Positions 39,691 through 49,279 are shown, numbered from the stretch's first letter. The stretch is 64,000 nucleotides of DNA from Nocardia vulneris (GCF_001613425.1 NZ_BDCI01000017.1:434001-498000); one strand, 5' to 3'. Notes: generated from the letters alone by a model not told the origin. Program-made: numbers and translations.

Positions 39691-40649
39691 AACGCACCTC
39701 CACCCACCACGGACCGCCCCAGCTGCAGCCGGTCGGCCGCGTCGATGGGCAGGTCGGACTCTCGTATGTAATACAGCGCGCGCACGCCACGACCGGCCGT
39801 GAGCACCGAATAACGCAGCAGCAGAGCCAAGGCCGGCATGGTCGCGAGCACGGCGCACAGCAGCGCGGCGAGTACCGCACCGCCACCCACCACGCCCGCG
39901 CCGAACAGGACGAGCACCGCGCACGCGCCCAACGCGATCGCCACCAGCAGCAGTGCCGCGCCGGCCGCCGGTGCGCCGGAATGCCCGATGTACAGGTCCA
40001 GCGCGTGCCGGGCCAGTCCCGCGACGGTGAACTTGGACGCTCCCGCCGCCCGGGCCCGGTGGGCCGTCCGCACAGTGGTGTAGCGATTCGTGACGGCGGG
40101 CAGCGACGCCATGAAGTACGGTGCAGGACGGCGCAATTCGACGACCCGGCGGGCGACGCCGGTGCGCACCAGACGGAATGTCGTGGCGCCCCGGGGCATT
40201 TCGATCCCGAGCAGGCGACGCGCGATCAGCTCCGACAGCGCGGAGCCCCACCGCCGCAGCGCCGGATCGGCGCGCTCGTCGCGCACCCCGAACACCGCGT
40301 CCACCCGGTCCGATGCGGCGGCGATCAACTTGTGCGCCTGACTCGGATGACTCTGCAGATCAGCGTCCAGGTGCAGGATCCACGGCTTGCTCGCGTATTT
40401 ATAGCCCGCGGCGAAGGCCGCCTCGAAACCGAAATTGCGCGCGAACGAGATGTAGTGCACCCGTGCGTCTTCCGCGGCCAGCCCGGTCACCAGCGCCAGC
40501 GTGGCATCGGTGCTGCCGTCGTCGACGAACAGCAGCTCGATATCGTGCTCGCCGAGCTCGGCGACGACGGCCGCGTGCGCCGCGACGACATTGACCTCTT
40601 CGTCGCGGCACGGCACCACGACGGTGAGGCCGAACCCGGCGGGGGCCAT
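39687..40649 (-). CDS. Family 2 glycosyltransferase, DPM1/ArnC-like
   Basis: A 320-residue GT2 enzyme. The GT-A nucleotide part has TVVVPCRDEEVNV, LLFVDDGSTD and the metal-binding DADLQSHP, with ISFARNFGFEAAFAAGYKYA typical of polyprenyl-phosphate sugar transferases. Two C-terminal membrane helices (AALLLVAIALGACAVLVLFG, AVLAALLCAVLATMPALALLL) match the ArnC/GtrB layout. It would load a sugar onto a polyprenyl phosphate. It starts one base inside the epimerase stop (TGATG) and overlaps the ATP-grasp gene by four bases. Confidence 0.9.
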   Translation of the reverse strand: MAPAGFGLTVVVPCRDEEVNVVAAHAAVVAELGEHDIELLFVDDGSTDATLALVTGLAAEDARVHYISFARNFGFEAAFAAGYKYASKPWILHLDADLQSHPSQAHKLIAAASDRVDAVFGVRDERADPALRRWGSALSELIARRLLGIEMPRGATTFRLVRTGVARRVVELRRPAPYFMASLPAVTNRYTTVRTAHRARAAGASKFTVAGLARHALDLYIGHSGAPAAGAALLLVAIALGACAVLVLFGAGVVGGGAVLAALLCAVLATMPALALLLRYSVLTAGRGVRALYYIRESDLPIDAADRLQLGRSVVGGGAL

Positions 40650-41602
40650 CACGCCGTGGCCGTCTCGCAGGGCTCCGGCACACCCCAATGCGTGCCGCGG
40701 GTCTCGATGAACCATTCGATGGTGCGCCGCATACCGTCGTCGAGCGGCAGCAGCGATTCGGGGTCGACGCCGACGGCGGACAGCGTCGCCGGATCGGCCC
40801 GCACGACCGCGCCGGGCTCCTCGCCCGGCCGCATGGGCAGACCGACGATCGGCACCCGCGGATACCCGAATTCGGCGCACTGGTCGATGATCAGCTCGGC
40901 GACGGAGCGGATCGACTGGGAGCGGGCCGGACCGACCTCGAGCACGACCTCCGGGACGAGGCCCTGTTCGGCCGACTCCAACGCCGAAACCAGCACGCGC
41001 GCAACATCACCCACCCAGACCATGTCGGACAGCTGCACCCCGCCGCCGTAGAGCTCGACGGGTTGACCGGCCAGCGCCCGGCAGATCACCGCGGGCGTGA
41101 ACTTGCGTACCTTGCCCGCCCCGAACGGCGCGGCCGCCAGCTGGCGCGGACCGTAGGCGTTGACCACCCGCACGTTCGTCACCCGGGTACCGCGATACGC
41201 GTTGAACATGTGCACGAATCGCTCGACCGCGGTCTTGGAGATCGAGTAGCTGTTGTTCATCCAGTGGTTGCCGACGCAGATGTACACGCCGGGCAGATCG
41301 TACTGCGCCACCGACTCCAGGAAGTTCAGTCCGCCAACCAGATTCGTCTCCGCGGCGGGCCGGGGCCGGCTGATCGTCTCCTGCGTGCCGAGCACCGCGG
41401 CGAGATGGATGATGCCCTCACAGTGTGCGGCGAGCTCGGCCATCGCGGTGGCGTCCCGGATATCGCCGAGCATCACCTCGTAGGGCTGCGCACCCGCCCG
41501 TCGTCGATGGTCGAAGATCACCGGCTCGTGGTTGCGCCGCACCAGTTCTTCGCAGACATAGGAGCCGATGAATCCCGACCCGCCCGTGACCCCGACCTTC
41601 AT
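40649..41602 (-). CDS. NAD-dependent epimerase/dehydratase (extended SDR)
   Basis: A 317-residue nucleotide-sugar epimerase or dehydratase. The NAD motif is at the start (MKVGVTGGSGFIGSY), the central IIHLAAVLG and the catalytic pair in SYSISKTAVE are intact, followed by VNAYGPRQ and YGGGVQLSDMVWVGDVARV. It is the first gene of the six-gene glycan operon. ATG 41602 is chosen because the fold begins there; a longer frame to 41740 adds nothing recognisable. It would supply a modified nucleotide sugar; the sugar is unknown. Confidence 0.9.
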   Translation of the reverse strand: MKVGVTGGSGFIGSYVCEELVRRNHEPVIFDHRRRAGAQPYEVMLGDIRDATAMAELAAHCEGIIHLAAVLGTQETISRPRPAAETNLVGGLNFLESVAQYDLPGVYICVGNHWMNNSYSISKTAVERFVHMFNAYRGTRVTNVRVVNAYGPRQLAAAPFGAGKVRKFTPAVICRALAGQPVELYGGGVQLSDMVWVGDVARVLVSALESAEQGLVPEVVLEVGPARSQSIRSVAELIIDQCAEFGYPRVPIVGLPMRPGEEPGAVVRADPATLSAVGVDPESLLPLDDGMRRTIEWFIETRGTHWGVPEPCETATA

Positions 41603-41808
41603 TCTGTTGTCCCACCTTGCGCTATCTATCCGGTGACCCGCCGGTGGTACCGGCAGGATAACCGTGGGTGTCCGCATCGTCCGGATTTTGTCCGGATCCA
41701 CGCACCCGCGGACAGCGGACGCGTGGATGATGTGCGGCACAGCCTAGGCAGCTTCGGAAGGTCGCCGATAGCCATAGTTTTCGGGGCCGAGGATTTCACC
41801 CCGAGGAT

Positions 41809-42903
41809 TCACAGAGTGTGCATCAACCACTGCGCCGTGCGACGCCAGATCGCGCTGCCCGGATCGATCACGGCGAAGTGATCGGCGGGCAGCTCGAGTA
41901 GCTCCACCGAATCCTGTTTCGTCCGAGCCAGATCCGTATAGTTCCTGCTGAACTCCAGCAGATCGGGTTCGTCGTCGAGGCCGCACACGATCAGTTGCGG
42001 GATACCGAGCGGCAATCGGTCGATCGGTGCGGCCGAGCGGTAGACGGCCGAGTCCGGCGAGTAGCGGTGGCCGAGCGCGAGCGCCACCGCCCCGTCGCCG
42101 AGTTCGCGGCGATCCGCCGTCCGCAGATCGAGCACGCCCGCGAGACTCACCGCCGCAGCAGGCCGCAAGTCGCCGCCCCGCAAGTCGCCGCCCCGTGCGT
42201 CGGCGGCCAGGCGCAACGCCAGCTGCGCGCCGGCCGAATGGCCGAGCACGGCAATCCGATCGAGGTCGAGCCGATGCGCCTCGGCCGCCGGCGCCAGCGC
42301 GGCGAAGGCGTCGGCGACATCGGCAACGGTTGCGTCCCAGCCCGATTCGGCCGGTCGCCGATATTCGACGTTCCACGTCGCACAGCCGCGGGCGGTGAGA
42401 TCGACCGCCAGGGCGTGCATGAGGTCGCTGTCCCACCACGGCTTCCAGTACCCGCCGTGGAGCAGCACGGCCACCGGGAACGGGCCGGGGCCCGCCGGTG
42501 TCCGCAGGTAGACCCGTTGATACGGATGCGTGCCGTAGGTCAGCATCGTCGCGGGGTGGCGCCGGTGGAAATACCAGTCGGCCACGGCGTACCGGAGACC
42601 GGCCAGGCCCCGGCCACGGATATGCGTGCGCACACCGGCGGACCGGTCGGCGGCGCATCGCTCGAAGTCCACCCGGATCATCCGCCGCGGGACCTCCCGT
42701 GGCAGCGCGGCCGCACCCGGTACCACCACGAACTCCTCGTCCGGGGCGGCGGCACGGCAGGCCGCGGCGAACTCGGCCGGATCGGCGGTGCGTACCGGCA
42801 CCGCCGTGACGTCGTAGGCGGCGCAGGCCGCGACCAGCAGTTCGGCGGCGGTCGCCCAGTGCGTGACGGCGTCCGGCCCGAAGACGATCCGCAGGTCGCT
42901 CAT
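41809..42903 (-). CDS. kynB: Kynurenine formamidase-type hydrolase with dehydroquinase-like N-terminal domain
   Basis: A 364-residue fusion-like protein. Residues about 115-364 form an alpha/beta hydrolase with the HGG oxyanion motif (LLHGGYWKPWW), nucleophile GHSAG and a late His in LPADHFAVI; with kynA and kynU next door it is most likely the formamidase that turns N-formylkynurenine into kynurenine. Residues 1-115 look like type II dehydroquinase (FGPDAV..., VVVPGAAAL, then RTHIRGRGLAGLRYAVADW), but the lid Arg/Tyr and the catalytic His positions are not kept, so that part is probably not a working dehydroquinase. It is divergent from kynA by 91 bases. The gene symbol is by function, not by homology to the metal-type KynB. 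Confidence 0.72.
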   Translation of the reverse strand: MSDLRIVFGPDAVTHWATAAELLVAACAAYDVTAVPVRTADPAEFAAACRAAAPDEEFVVVPGAAALPREVPRRMIRVDFERCAADRSAGVRTHIRGRGLAGLRYAVADWYFHRRHPATMLTYGTHPYQRVYLRTPAGPGPFPVAVLLHGGYWKPWWDSDLMHALAVDLTARGCATWNVEYRRPAESGWDATVADVADAFAALAPAAEAHRLDLDRIAVLGHSAGAQLALRLAADARGGDLRGGDLRPAAAVSLAGVLDLRTADRRELGDGAVALALGHRYSPDSAVYRSAAPIDRLPLGIPQLIVCGLDDEPDLLEFSRNYTDLARTKQDSVELLELPADHFAVIDPGSAIWRRTAQWLMHTL

Positions 42904-42915
42904 CGCGCGCCTCCC

Positions 42916-42968
42916 ATGACATCGATCTAGCGAACGTCACGATAATGTCATACCCTGGCGGCACCAGG
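42916..42968. promoter_or_regulatory. Divergent kynA promoter with operator-like repeats
   Basis: GATAAT at 42941-42946 is a good -10 for kynA, with ATGACA at 42916-42921 as a possible -35 (19-base spacing). ATGACAT (42916-42922) and ATGTCAT (42945-42951) form an inverted repeat 22 bases apart that would cover this promoter. CCTGG (42954-42958) and CCAGG (42964-42968) form a second one just downstream. The PaaX-type regulator encoded in the operon is a candidate binder (inference). Confidence 0.5.
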
Positions 42969-42994
42969 TAGTACCCGATCAGTGGGGATTTCGC

Positions 42995-43849
42995 ATGACC
43001 GTCGAGCACAACACCCGGGCACTCGAACACGACATCGTCACCGACTTCAGCTCCCGCATGAGCTACGGCGGATACCTCGATCTGCCCACCCTGCTCAGCG
43101 CGCAGCATCCGGTGAGCAGGCCCGAGCATCACGACGAGTTGCTGTTCATCATCCAGCACCAGACCACTGAGCTGTGGCTCAAACTCGTGCTGCACGAGAC
43201 CAGGGCGGCCCGGGCCGCGTTCGACGCCGACGACACCGGCGTGGCGCTCAAATGCATTGCGCGGGTGAAACATATCCAGAAGACGCTGACCGAGCAGTGG
43301 TCTGTGCTGGCCACCCTGACGCCCACCGAATACGCCCAGTTCCGCGGCGTGCTCGGCAACTCGTCGGGCTTCCAGTCCTATCAGTACCGGGCGATCGAGT
43401 TCATTCTCGGCAACAAGAACGCGTCCATGCTGCGCGTCTTCGAGGCAGATCCGGTGGCGCACAAAGAATTGGACACCCTGCTGCACGAACCGAGCCTCTA
43501 CGATTCGTTCTGGCGCCATGTCGCGCGCAGCGGCCTGGCCGTGCCGCGCTCGACGCTGGACCGGGACGTGACGAAGGCCTACGTGCTCGACCCCGAACTC
43601 GTTCCGCTGGTGAAATCCATTTATCAAGCCCCACAGCAGCACTGGTCGATCTATGAGACGTTCGAGGAACTGGTCGATCTCGAGGAGAACTTCCAGCTCT
43701 GGCGGTTCCGGCACATGCGCACCGTGCTGCGCACCATCGGCACCAAGCGCGGCACCGGCGGTTCCAGCGGCGTCGGCTTCCTGCAGCGCGCGCTCGACCT
43801 CACCTTCTTCCCGGAGCTGTTCGCCGTTCGTACCGAGCTCGGAGGCTGA
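42995..43849 (+). CDS. kynA: Tryptophan 2,3-dioxygenase
   Basis: A 284-residue heme dioxygenase that opens the tryptophan ring to N-formylkynurenine. Key stretches are SYGGYLDLPTLLSAQHP, ELLFIIQHQTTELWLKL with the distal-side His, GNSSGFQSYQYRAIEFILGN for substrate contact, and WRFRHMRTVLRTIG with the proximal heme His; GTGGSSGVGFL closes the active site. The length is normal for bacterial KynA. It heads the kynA-kynU-paaX operon, four bases before kynU. Confidence 0.96.
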   Translation: MTVEHNTRALEHDIVTDFSSRMSYGGYLDLPTLLSAQHPVSRPEHHDELLFIIQHQTTELWLKLVLHETRAARAAFDADDTGVALKCIARVKHIQKTLTEQWSVLATLTPTEYAQFRGVLGNSSGFQSYQYRAIEFILGNKNASMLRVFEADPVAHKELDTLLHEPSLYDSFWRHVARSGLAVPRSTLDRDVTKAYVLDPELVPLVKSIYQAPQQHWSIYETFEELVDLEENFQLWRFRHMRTVLRTIGTKRGTGGSSGVGFLQRALDLTFFPELFAVRTELGG

Positions 43850-43852
43850 GCC

Positions 43853-45097
43853 ATGACCACCGACGCCATGACCACCGACGACTTCGCCACGCGCGCGAAA
43901 GCCCTCGACCAAGCCGACCCGCTGCGCGAGTACCCGAACCGCTTCCTCGGCAGCGACGATCCCGAGATCGTCGCCTACCTCGACGGCAACTCGCTGGGCA
44001 GGCCGACCAGGGCGAGCGCCGACCGCCTCGCCGAGTTCGTCACCGAGGCCTGGGGCGGCAGGCTCATCCGGGGCTGGGACGAACAGTGGTACGAGCTGCC
44101 GTTGACGATCGGCGATCGGATCGGCGCCACGGTGCTGGGCGCGGCCGCCGGGCAGACCACCATCGGCGATTCCACCACCGTGCTGCTCTACAAGCTGGCC
44201 CGGGGCGCGCTCGCACTGCGGCCCGGCCGCACCGAGATCGTGCTGGACCGCGACAACTTCCCCACCGATCGGTACCTGCTCGAATCGATCGCGGCCGACC
44301 TCGGACTGCGCTTGCGCTGGATAGAACCGGAATTCACCGGCGGGGTCACCGCCGGCGAACTGGCACAGGCCGTTTCCGAACGCACCGCACTGGTCGTGCT
44401 CAGTCACGTCGCCTATCGATCCGGCTATCTGCTGGACGCGCCCGCGATCGCGGCCGTCACCCACGACGCGGGCGCCCTGCTGCTGCTCGACCTGTGCCAC
44501 TCGGTGGGCGCGGTGCCGCTCGAACTCGACTCGTGGGGCATCGATTTCGCCGTCGGCTGCACCTACAAGTACCTCAACGGCGGCCCCGGCGCACCGGCGT
44601 TCGGCTATATCCACAGCACGCATCTCGCCGATTTCAGCCAGCCCATCTGGGGTTGGATGGGCCGCGAAGATCCCTTCGCGATGGCGCAGGGCTACCGGCC
44701 CGCACCCGGTATCCGGCGGTTGATCAGCGGGACGCCCGCGATCGTCGGCATGCTGCCGGTCCAGGACATGCTCGACCTGATCGCGGCGGCCGGTATGCCG
44801 GCGGTGCGCGCGAAATCGCTGGCACTCACCGATTTCGCGCTCGACCTTGCGCATGCGTGGCTGGTGCCGTTGGGTGTAACGGTGTCCTCGCCAGCAGATC
44901 CGGCCCGCCGCGGCAGCCACGTGACCATCGATCATCCCCGATTCCAGCAGGTCACGGCACGACTCTGGGAGCGCGGCGTCATTCCCGATTTCCGTCCGCC
45001 GCACGGTATCCGGATCGGCTTGAGCCCGCTCAGCACCACCTTCGCCGAAGTGCTCACCGGGGTATCGGCCATTCGCGATGAACTCACCGCATCCTGA
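43853..45097 (+). CDS. kynU: Kynureninase
   Basis: A 414-residue PLP enzyme that cuts kynurenine to anthranilate and alanine. Landmarks are LDGNSLGRPTR near the N-terminus, WGGRLIRGWDEQWYELP, LLDLCHSVGAVPLELDSW, the PLP lysine in GCTYKYLNGGPGAPAF, WGWMGREDPFAM, and the C-terminal RGSHVTIDH. The start at 43853 follows kynA closely; a second ATG lies six codons in. No kynurenine monooxygenase follows, so the visible route ends at anthranilate. Confidence 0.95.
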   Translation: MTTDAMTTDDFATRAKALDQADPLREYPNRFLGSDDPEIVAYLDGNSLGRPTRASADRLAEFVTEAWGGRLIRGWDEQWYELPLTIGDRIGATVLGAAAGQTTIGDSTTVLLYKLARGALALRPGRTEIVLDRDNFPTDRYLLESIAADLGLRLRWIEPEFTGGVTAGELAQAVSERTALVVLSHVAYRSGYLLDAPAIAAVTHDAGALLLLDLCHSVGAVPLELDSWGIDFAVGCTYKYLNGGPGAPAFGYIHSTHLADFSQPIWGWMGREDPFAMAQGYRPAPGIRRLISGTPAIVGMLPVQDMLDLIAAAGMPAVRAKSLALTDFALDLAHAWLVPLGVTVSSPADPARRGSHVTIDHPRFQQVTARLWERGVIPDFRPPHGIRIGLSPLSTTFAEVLTGVSAIRDELTAS

Positions 45098-45935
45098 TCC
45101 CGCGACCGCCGGTGCCGTCCTCGACGACATCGACTCGCGGCCGGGCAGCGCCACCTCGCTCGCCCGGACGGTACTCGGCGCCTACGTCCGTGATCTCGGC
45201 GGCTGGATCGCGATCGCCGATTTCGGCGCGCTGCTCACCCGGCTCGGCGTGCCGGAGCCGAGTACCAGGACGGCGGTCGCCCGCCTCAAGAACAAAGGTG
45301 TGCTGGCGGCCGAATCCCGTGGCGGGCGTAGCGGTTACCGCGTCACCGCGGCCGCCGAGGCGATGTACCTGCGCGGCGATCCGCGCATCTTCGGCTTCCG
45401 GCAGATGGCCGACACCGATGCGTGGCACCTGATCTCGTTCGGTATCCCGGAAGCCGAGCGCGCCGCCCGGCACCAGCTGCGGCGGCGGCTGACCTCGATC
45501 GGTTGCGGCACCGTCTCGCCCGGGCTGTGGATCTGCCCGGAGTACCTGGCCGACGAGGTCACCGCCATCGTGCGCGCGCTCGGGCTCGACGCGTACGTGA
45601 CCACCTTTCGCGCGGTGGATCTTTCGGTGCCCGGCCCACTGGCAGCGGTGGCGGCGCAGTGGTGGGACCTGCCCGCCCTCGCCGCGCGGTACCGCGCCTT
45701 CCTCGCCCGGCATCGCGGTCTGCTCGATCCGGCCGAGCTCGGCGACCGGGACGCCTTCGAACGGTTCGTGCCCGCGCTCGACGAATGGCGCGTGATCCCC
45801 TATCTCGATCCCGGTCTGCCGCAGCGGATGCTGCCCGCGGCGTGGCCGGGCCCGGCGGCGGTCCGGCTCTTCGCCGACGCGCAGCACCGCTGCCTGGCAC
45901 CGAGCCGGCGCTGGGTGAAATCGATGGTGTCCTGA
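45078..45935 (+). CDS. PaaX-family transcriptional regulator
   Basis: A 285-residue regulator of the PaaX type. The N-terminal winged helix (WIAIADFGALLTRLGVPEPSTRTAVARLKNKGVL region, residues 42-75) is followed by the central PaaX domain (WHLISFGIPEAERAARHQLRRRL, SPGLWICPEYL) and a C-terminal part. Members of the family repress aromatic catabolism genes and sense their CoA-activated intermediates. It overlaps kynU by 20 bases, so it is co-transcribed with the tryptophan genes and likely controls them. Confidence 0.85.
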   Translation: MNSPHPDPATAGAVLDDIDSRPGSATSLARTVLGAYVRDLGGWIAIADFGALLTRLGVPEPSTRTAVARLKNKGVLAAESRGGRSGYRVTAAAEAMYLRGDPRIFGFRQMADTDAWHLISFGIPEAERAARHQLRRRLTSIGCGTVSPGLWICPEYLADEVTAIVRALGLDAYVTTFRAVDLSVPGPLAAVAAQWWDLPALAARYRAFLARHRGLLDPAELGDRDAFERFVPALDEWRVIPYLDPGLPQRMLPAAWPGPAAVRLFADAQHRCLAPSRRWVKSMVS

Positions 45936-46004
45936 GGCCCGCGCGCCGCCCAGCTTGTCGAGACCACCCAGGGCTTTGGCACCCCACGCGGCGACCATTG
46001 CGCC

Positions 46005-47381
46005 TCAACGGTTCTCGGGCGGGATGTTCTGGTTGAGATGGAATACATTGTCCGGATCGACCGCGCGCTTGAGCCGCACCAGCCGCTGCCAGGCGGGTTC
46101 GCCGTAGGCCTCCCGGATGCGGTGCTCGCCTTCGTCGCCCAGGTGGTTGACATAGCCGCCGCCCGCCGACCACGGGCGCATCGCTTCCCACGTCGCCCGG
46201 GTCCAATTGCGATGGGCCGCACTGTCGTCGGTCGCGTCCGGCCAGACGGCGGCGACGGTGAGCAGCGCGGTGGCGGTGCGGAAGCGGAAGGCTGCGGACT
46301 CGGCGGGCGTGTCCGCGATCGCGCCACCCGCGATGCGCACCAGCAGCTGCGACATCGGCGAAGTGCTGTGTTCGGCTGCCGCGACCAAGCAGTCGACCGC
46401 CGTATCATCCAGCGGGCCCAGCCATTCCGAGCGACCGTAGGCACAGCGTCCCGGTACGGCGGCGTCGTCCACCATGGCTTGCAGCGCGGTGTAGGGCATC
46501 GGCCCGAACAGATCGGCGAGCGGTGTTCCCGCCGTGCGCAGCGGCCGGACCAGCTCCTGCGCGGTCGCGAAATCGCCGGTGTGACAGGCTGCCAGCGCCA
46601 CCACCGGCTTTCCGTGGAACTGCGGCGGCACGAACGGCGCCGGCGGCGCGGTGATCAGCGCGGCGTTCAATCCGAGTTCGGGCGGGGCGGTCCGGGCCAC
46701 GTCCAGGAACACCGAAAGTGGTTCCGCCGCGAGCGGATACAGCACCGCCCCGGCGAACATCGGCACCGGGATCGGATGCAGCCGCAGCGTGAACCGGGTG
46801 ACGACCCCGAAGTTCCCGCCGCCCCCGCGCAGCCCCCACAGCAGTTCCGGGTGAGTTTCCGCGGTCATCTCCACGATCTCACCGTCCGCCGTGACGAGCT
46901 GAGCGGCGATCAGGTTGTCGCAGCTGAGACCGTAACGACGGGACAGCCAGCCGATTCCGCCGCCGAGGGTCAGGCCGGCGACGCCGGTGTGCGAGACCTC
47001 GCCGCCGGGCACCGCCAGCCCGACCGCCTCGGCCGCCGCGTCCAGCTGCTGCCACAGCACCCCGGGCTGCACCCGGGCGACCCGGGCACGCGGATCGATC
47101 TCGACCGCGCGCATCGCACTCAGGTCGATGACCAGGCCGCCCTCGCACATGGACAGCCCGGAAAAGCTGTGCCCGCCGCCGCGCACCGCAATGGCCAGTT
47201 CGTGCCTGCGGCCGAACTGCACCGCCAGCGCGACATCGGCCGCGCTCCGGCAGCGCGCGATGACGGCCGGGTATCGATCGATGGCGCCGTTCCAGAGCCG
47301 GCGCGCGGCGTGATAGTCCGGGTCATCGGGCCGGATGAGGGTGCCGGTGAAGCCGGACAGCCCGGCGGCGTAACTGGTCAT
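46005..47381 (-). CDS. FAD-dependent oxidoreductase, berberine-bridge type
   Basis: A 458-residue flavoprotein of the VAO/BBE family. RGGGHSFSG with His71 is the covalent FAD link, [24 protein letters not shown] is the second FAD contact, and NVFHLNQNI near the end is the BBE C-terminal mark. Where bicovalent members have Cys (HCG), this one has HTG, so the flavin is probably held by one bond. Family members oxidise alkaloids, sugars and polyketides. ATG 47381 is chosen at the fold start; the longer frame runs antisense into the LuxR gene. Substrate unknown. Confidence 0.88.
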   Translation of the reverse strand: MTSYAAGLSGFTGTLIRPDDPDYHAARRLWNGAIDRYPAVIARCRSAADVALAVQFGRRHELAIAVRGGGHSFSGLSMCEGGLVIDLSAMRAVEIDPRARVARVQPGVLWQQLDAAAEAVGLAVPGGEVSHTGVAGLTLGGGIGWLSRRYGLSCDNLIAAQLVTADGEIVEMTAETHPELLWGLRGGGGNFGVVTRFTLRLHPIPVPMFAGAVLYPLAAEPLSVFLDVARTAPPELGLNAALITAPPAPFVPPQFHGKPVVALAACHTGDFATAQELVRPLRTAGTPLADLFGPMPYTALQAMVDDAAVPGRCAYGRSEWLGPLDDTAVDCLVAAAEHSTSPMSQLLVRIAGGAIADTPAESAAFRFRTATALLTVAAVWPDATDDSAAHRNWTRATWEAMRPWSAGGGYVNHLGDEGEHRIREAYGEPAWQRLVRLKRAVDPDNVFHLNQNIPPENR

Positions 47382-47469
47382 GCGAAAAAGCCTCGCCAGC
47401 AAGGCCGGGCGCGGCCATCCCCGATTCCGGGGGTTCGGCACGGGCGCACGGCGGACGATACTGAGACCC

Positions 47470-48567
47470 ATGCCGGAGAAATCCCTGGACTGGGTGACCG
47501 CGGGCGTCGAGCGCGTCTGCCGGACCGTGTCCGGCGCGGTCGAACTGGAGCGCGCCGTGACCGCGGTGCTGCGCGAGGCCGTGCCCTTCGACGCGTGGTG
47601 CGTGCTGACCGTCGACCCCGGTTCGGTGCTGCCGACCGGTGGCTGCCATCGCAACGGCCTGCCGCTCGAGTACATGGATGCGATGCTCGCGATCGAGGCG
47701 GGCGGTCAGGACGCGCTCGCATTGCCGATCCTGGCTCGCGGGCCGCACCGGGCGATGACCTTGAGCGCGGCCACCGACGGGCATCCGGAGCGCAGCAGGC
47801 ACTACCGGGAGATTCTGGTGCCGAGCGGAATGACCCGCGAGATGCGCATCCTCTTCGGCGACAAGGGCAACGTGTGGGGTGCGCTGGTGCTGTTCCGCGG
47901 CGCGGACGTCCCGGACTTCGCCACGGCCGACGCCGAACTCGCCGGCGCGGCCACCACCTCGGTGGCCGCCGCCATCCGCCGCGAGATGGTGCTCACCGAG
48001 ATCGCCACCGAGGACGCGGTCACCGGGCCGGGACTGTTGCTGCTGACGCCCGAGCTGCACCCGGTCACCATGACCGCGGCGGCCGCGCATTGGCTGGCGC
48101 AGATCGACGACGGCGTCGACCCGGACCGCGAAATCCCTTTCTGCGTCATGACATTGGCGCATCAAGCCTGGTCTCGCCCCGGCCCGGCGCGGGCCAGGAC
48201 CCGGACCAGGAGCGGGCGCTGGACGACCTTGCACGCGGAGCGGCTACCAGACGCCGCCGATCAGCTCTCGGTGATCATCGAGGCCACTCGCCCGGTGGAG
48301 ATCGCGGCGCTGGTCGCCGACACCTACCGGCTCACCCCGCGCGAGCGGGACGTGGTCGGGCTGCTCGCCCGCGGCTATGCCCGGAGCGAGATCGCCAAGT
48401 TGCTCACGTTGTCCGCGCACACCGTCGACGATCACGTCAAACGGATCTTCGGCAAGCTCGAGGTGCGCAGCCGGGCCGAGCTGACCGCCAAACTGTTCTT
48501 CGACCAGCATGTGCCGCGCATGCAGCAGGAGATACCGGTCGGCAGCACCGGATGGTATCTGCGCTGA
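47470..48567 (+). CDS. LuxR-family regulator with N-terminal GAF-like domain
   Basis: A 365-residue regulator. The N-terminal 170 residues look like a GAF sensor ([32 protein letters not shown]). The C-terminal LuxR helix-turn-helix is clear ([46 protein letters not shown] as landmark from about 290 to 335). It is divergent from the FAD oxidoreductase by 88 bases and may control it. The frame upstream of ATG 47470 lies over that gene and is not used. Its stop is four bases from the convergent GntR stop. Confidence 0.87.
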   Translation: MPEKSLDWVTAGVERVCRTVSGAVELERAVTAVLREAVPFDAWCVLTVDPGSVLPTGGCHRNGLPLEYMDAMLAIEAGGQDALALPILARGPHRAMTLSAATDGHPERSRHYREILVPSGMTREMRILFGDKGNVWGALVLFRGADVPDFATADAELAGAATTSVAAAIRREMVLTEIATEDAVTGPGLLLLTPELHPVTMTAAAAHWLAQIDDGVDPDREIPFCVMTLAHQAWSRPGPARARTRTRSGRWTTLHAERLPDAADQLSVIIEATRPVEIAALVADTYRLTPRERDVVGLLARGYARSEIAKLLTLSAHTVDDHVKRIFGKLEVRSRAELTAKLFFDQHVPRMQQEIPVGSTGWYLR

Positions 48568-48571
48568 CCGC

Positions 48572-49279
48572 TCAGGCGACCACGCGCGTGTAGGCGGACC
48601 GGATATGCGTTTCGGCGTCGGTGAGATACTCGGCCAGCATCTGTTCGGCCACCGCACCGCGACCGTCGAGCAGCGCGCGGTGGATCTCGTGATTGCGGGC
48701 CAGATAGGGCTCGTGGAAGGTGAGCGGATCGGCCATCACGTGGAAGACCAGGCGCAGTTCGTTCCACACGCTCGACATCATCTGGTCGAGGCGCTTACTG
48801 CGATTGAGGGCGGCGATCGCCTTGTGGAAATCGATGTCCGCGGTGCCGACCCCGGTCCAATCCTGTTCCGCGGCGCAGGCGTCGGCGCGCGCGAGCGCGG
48901 CCGCGAGCTCGTCGGATTCGGTTGCCGCGCGGTCGAATCCGCGGATCGCCGCGCACTCGACGATCCGCCGGCACTGGTACAGCTCGGCGACATCGTCGGA
49001 GGTGGGCACCCGGACGAAGGCGCCGCGGTTGAGTTCGTGGGTCACCAGTCGCTCTTCGATCAGCGAGCGGAAGGCCTCGCGCAGGGTATTGCGCGAAACA
49101 CCGAGCGCCGCACAGATATCGGGCTCGGAAAGGCGGGAACCGGGCCGCAGCGAGCCGTCCAGGATGCTCGCGCGGACGATATCGGCGGTCTGTGAGCTGC
49201 GGCTGGACCGGGTCAGCAGACCTTTGTGTTCGGAAAGGGCCGTGTAGACGGGATCGGGCCGATCTACCGGTGTCGTCAT
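48572..49279 (-). CDS. GntR-family regulator, FadR/FCD type
   Basis: A 235-residue regulator. Residues about 20-90 form the GntR winged helix (VRASILDGSLRPGSRLSEPD, ALGVSRNTLREAFRSLIEE). The C-terminal FCD helical domain keeps histidines for a metal-bound ligand site (DIDFHKAI, FHVMAD, RNHEIHRALL). ATG 49279 has GGAGG upstream and is preferred over 49318. It is divergent from the MFS-pxpBC operon, with a matching operator in between, so it most likely represses that operon until an organic acid is present. Confidence 0.9.
   Translation of the reverse strand: MTTPVDRPDPVYTALSEHKGLLTRSSRSSQTADIVRASILDGSLRPGSRLSEPDICAALGVSRNTLREAFRSLIEERLVTHELNRGAFVRVPTSDDVAELYQCRRIVECAAIRGFDRAATESDELAAALARADACAAEQDWTGVGTADIDFHKAIAALNRSKRLDQMMSSVWNELRLVFHVMADPLTFHEPYLARNHEIHRALLDGRGAVAEQMLAEYLTDAETHIRSAYTRVVA

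Noticed and set aside
46038-48593. 851-codon plus-strand open frame
   Set aside because: It crosses the FAD oxidoreductase in antisense and the LuxR gene in another frame, with low-complexity Arg/Gly composition. Both real genes explain the DNA.
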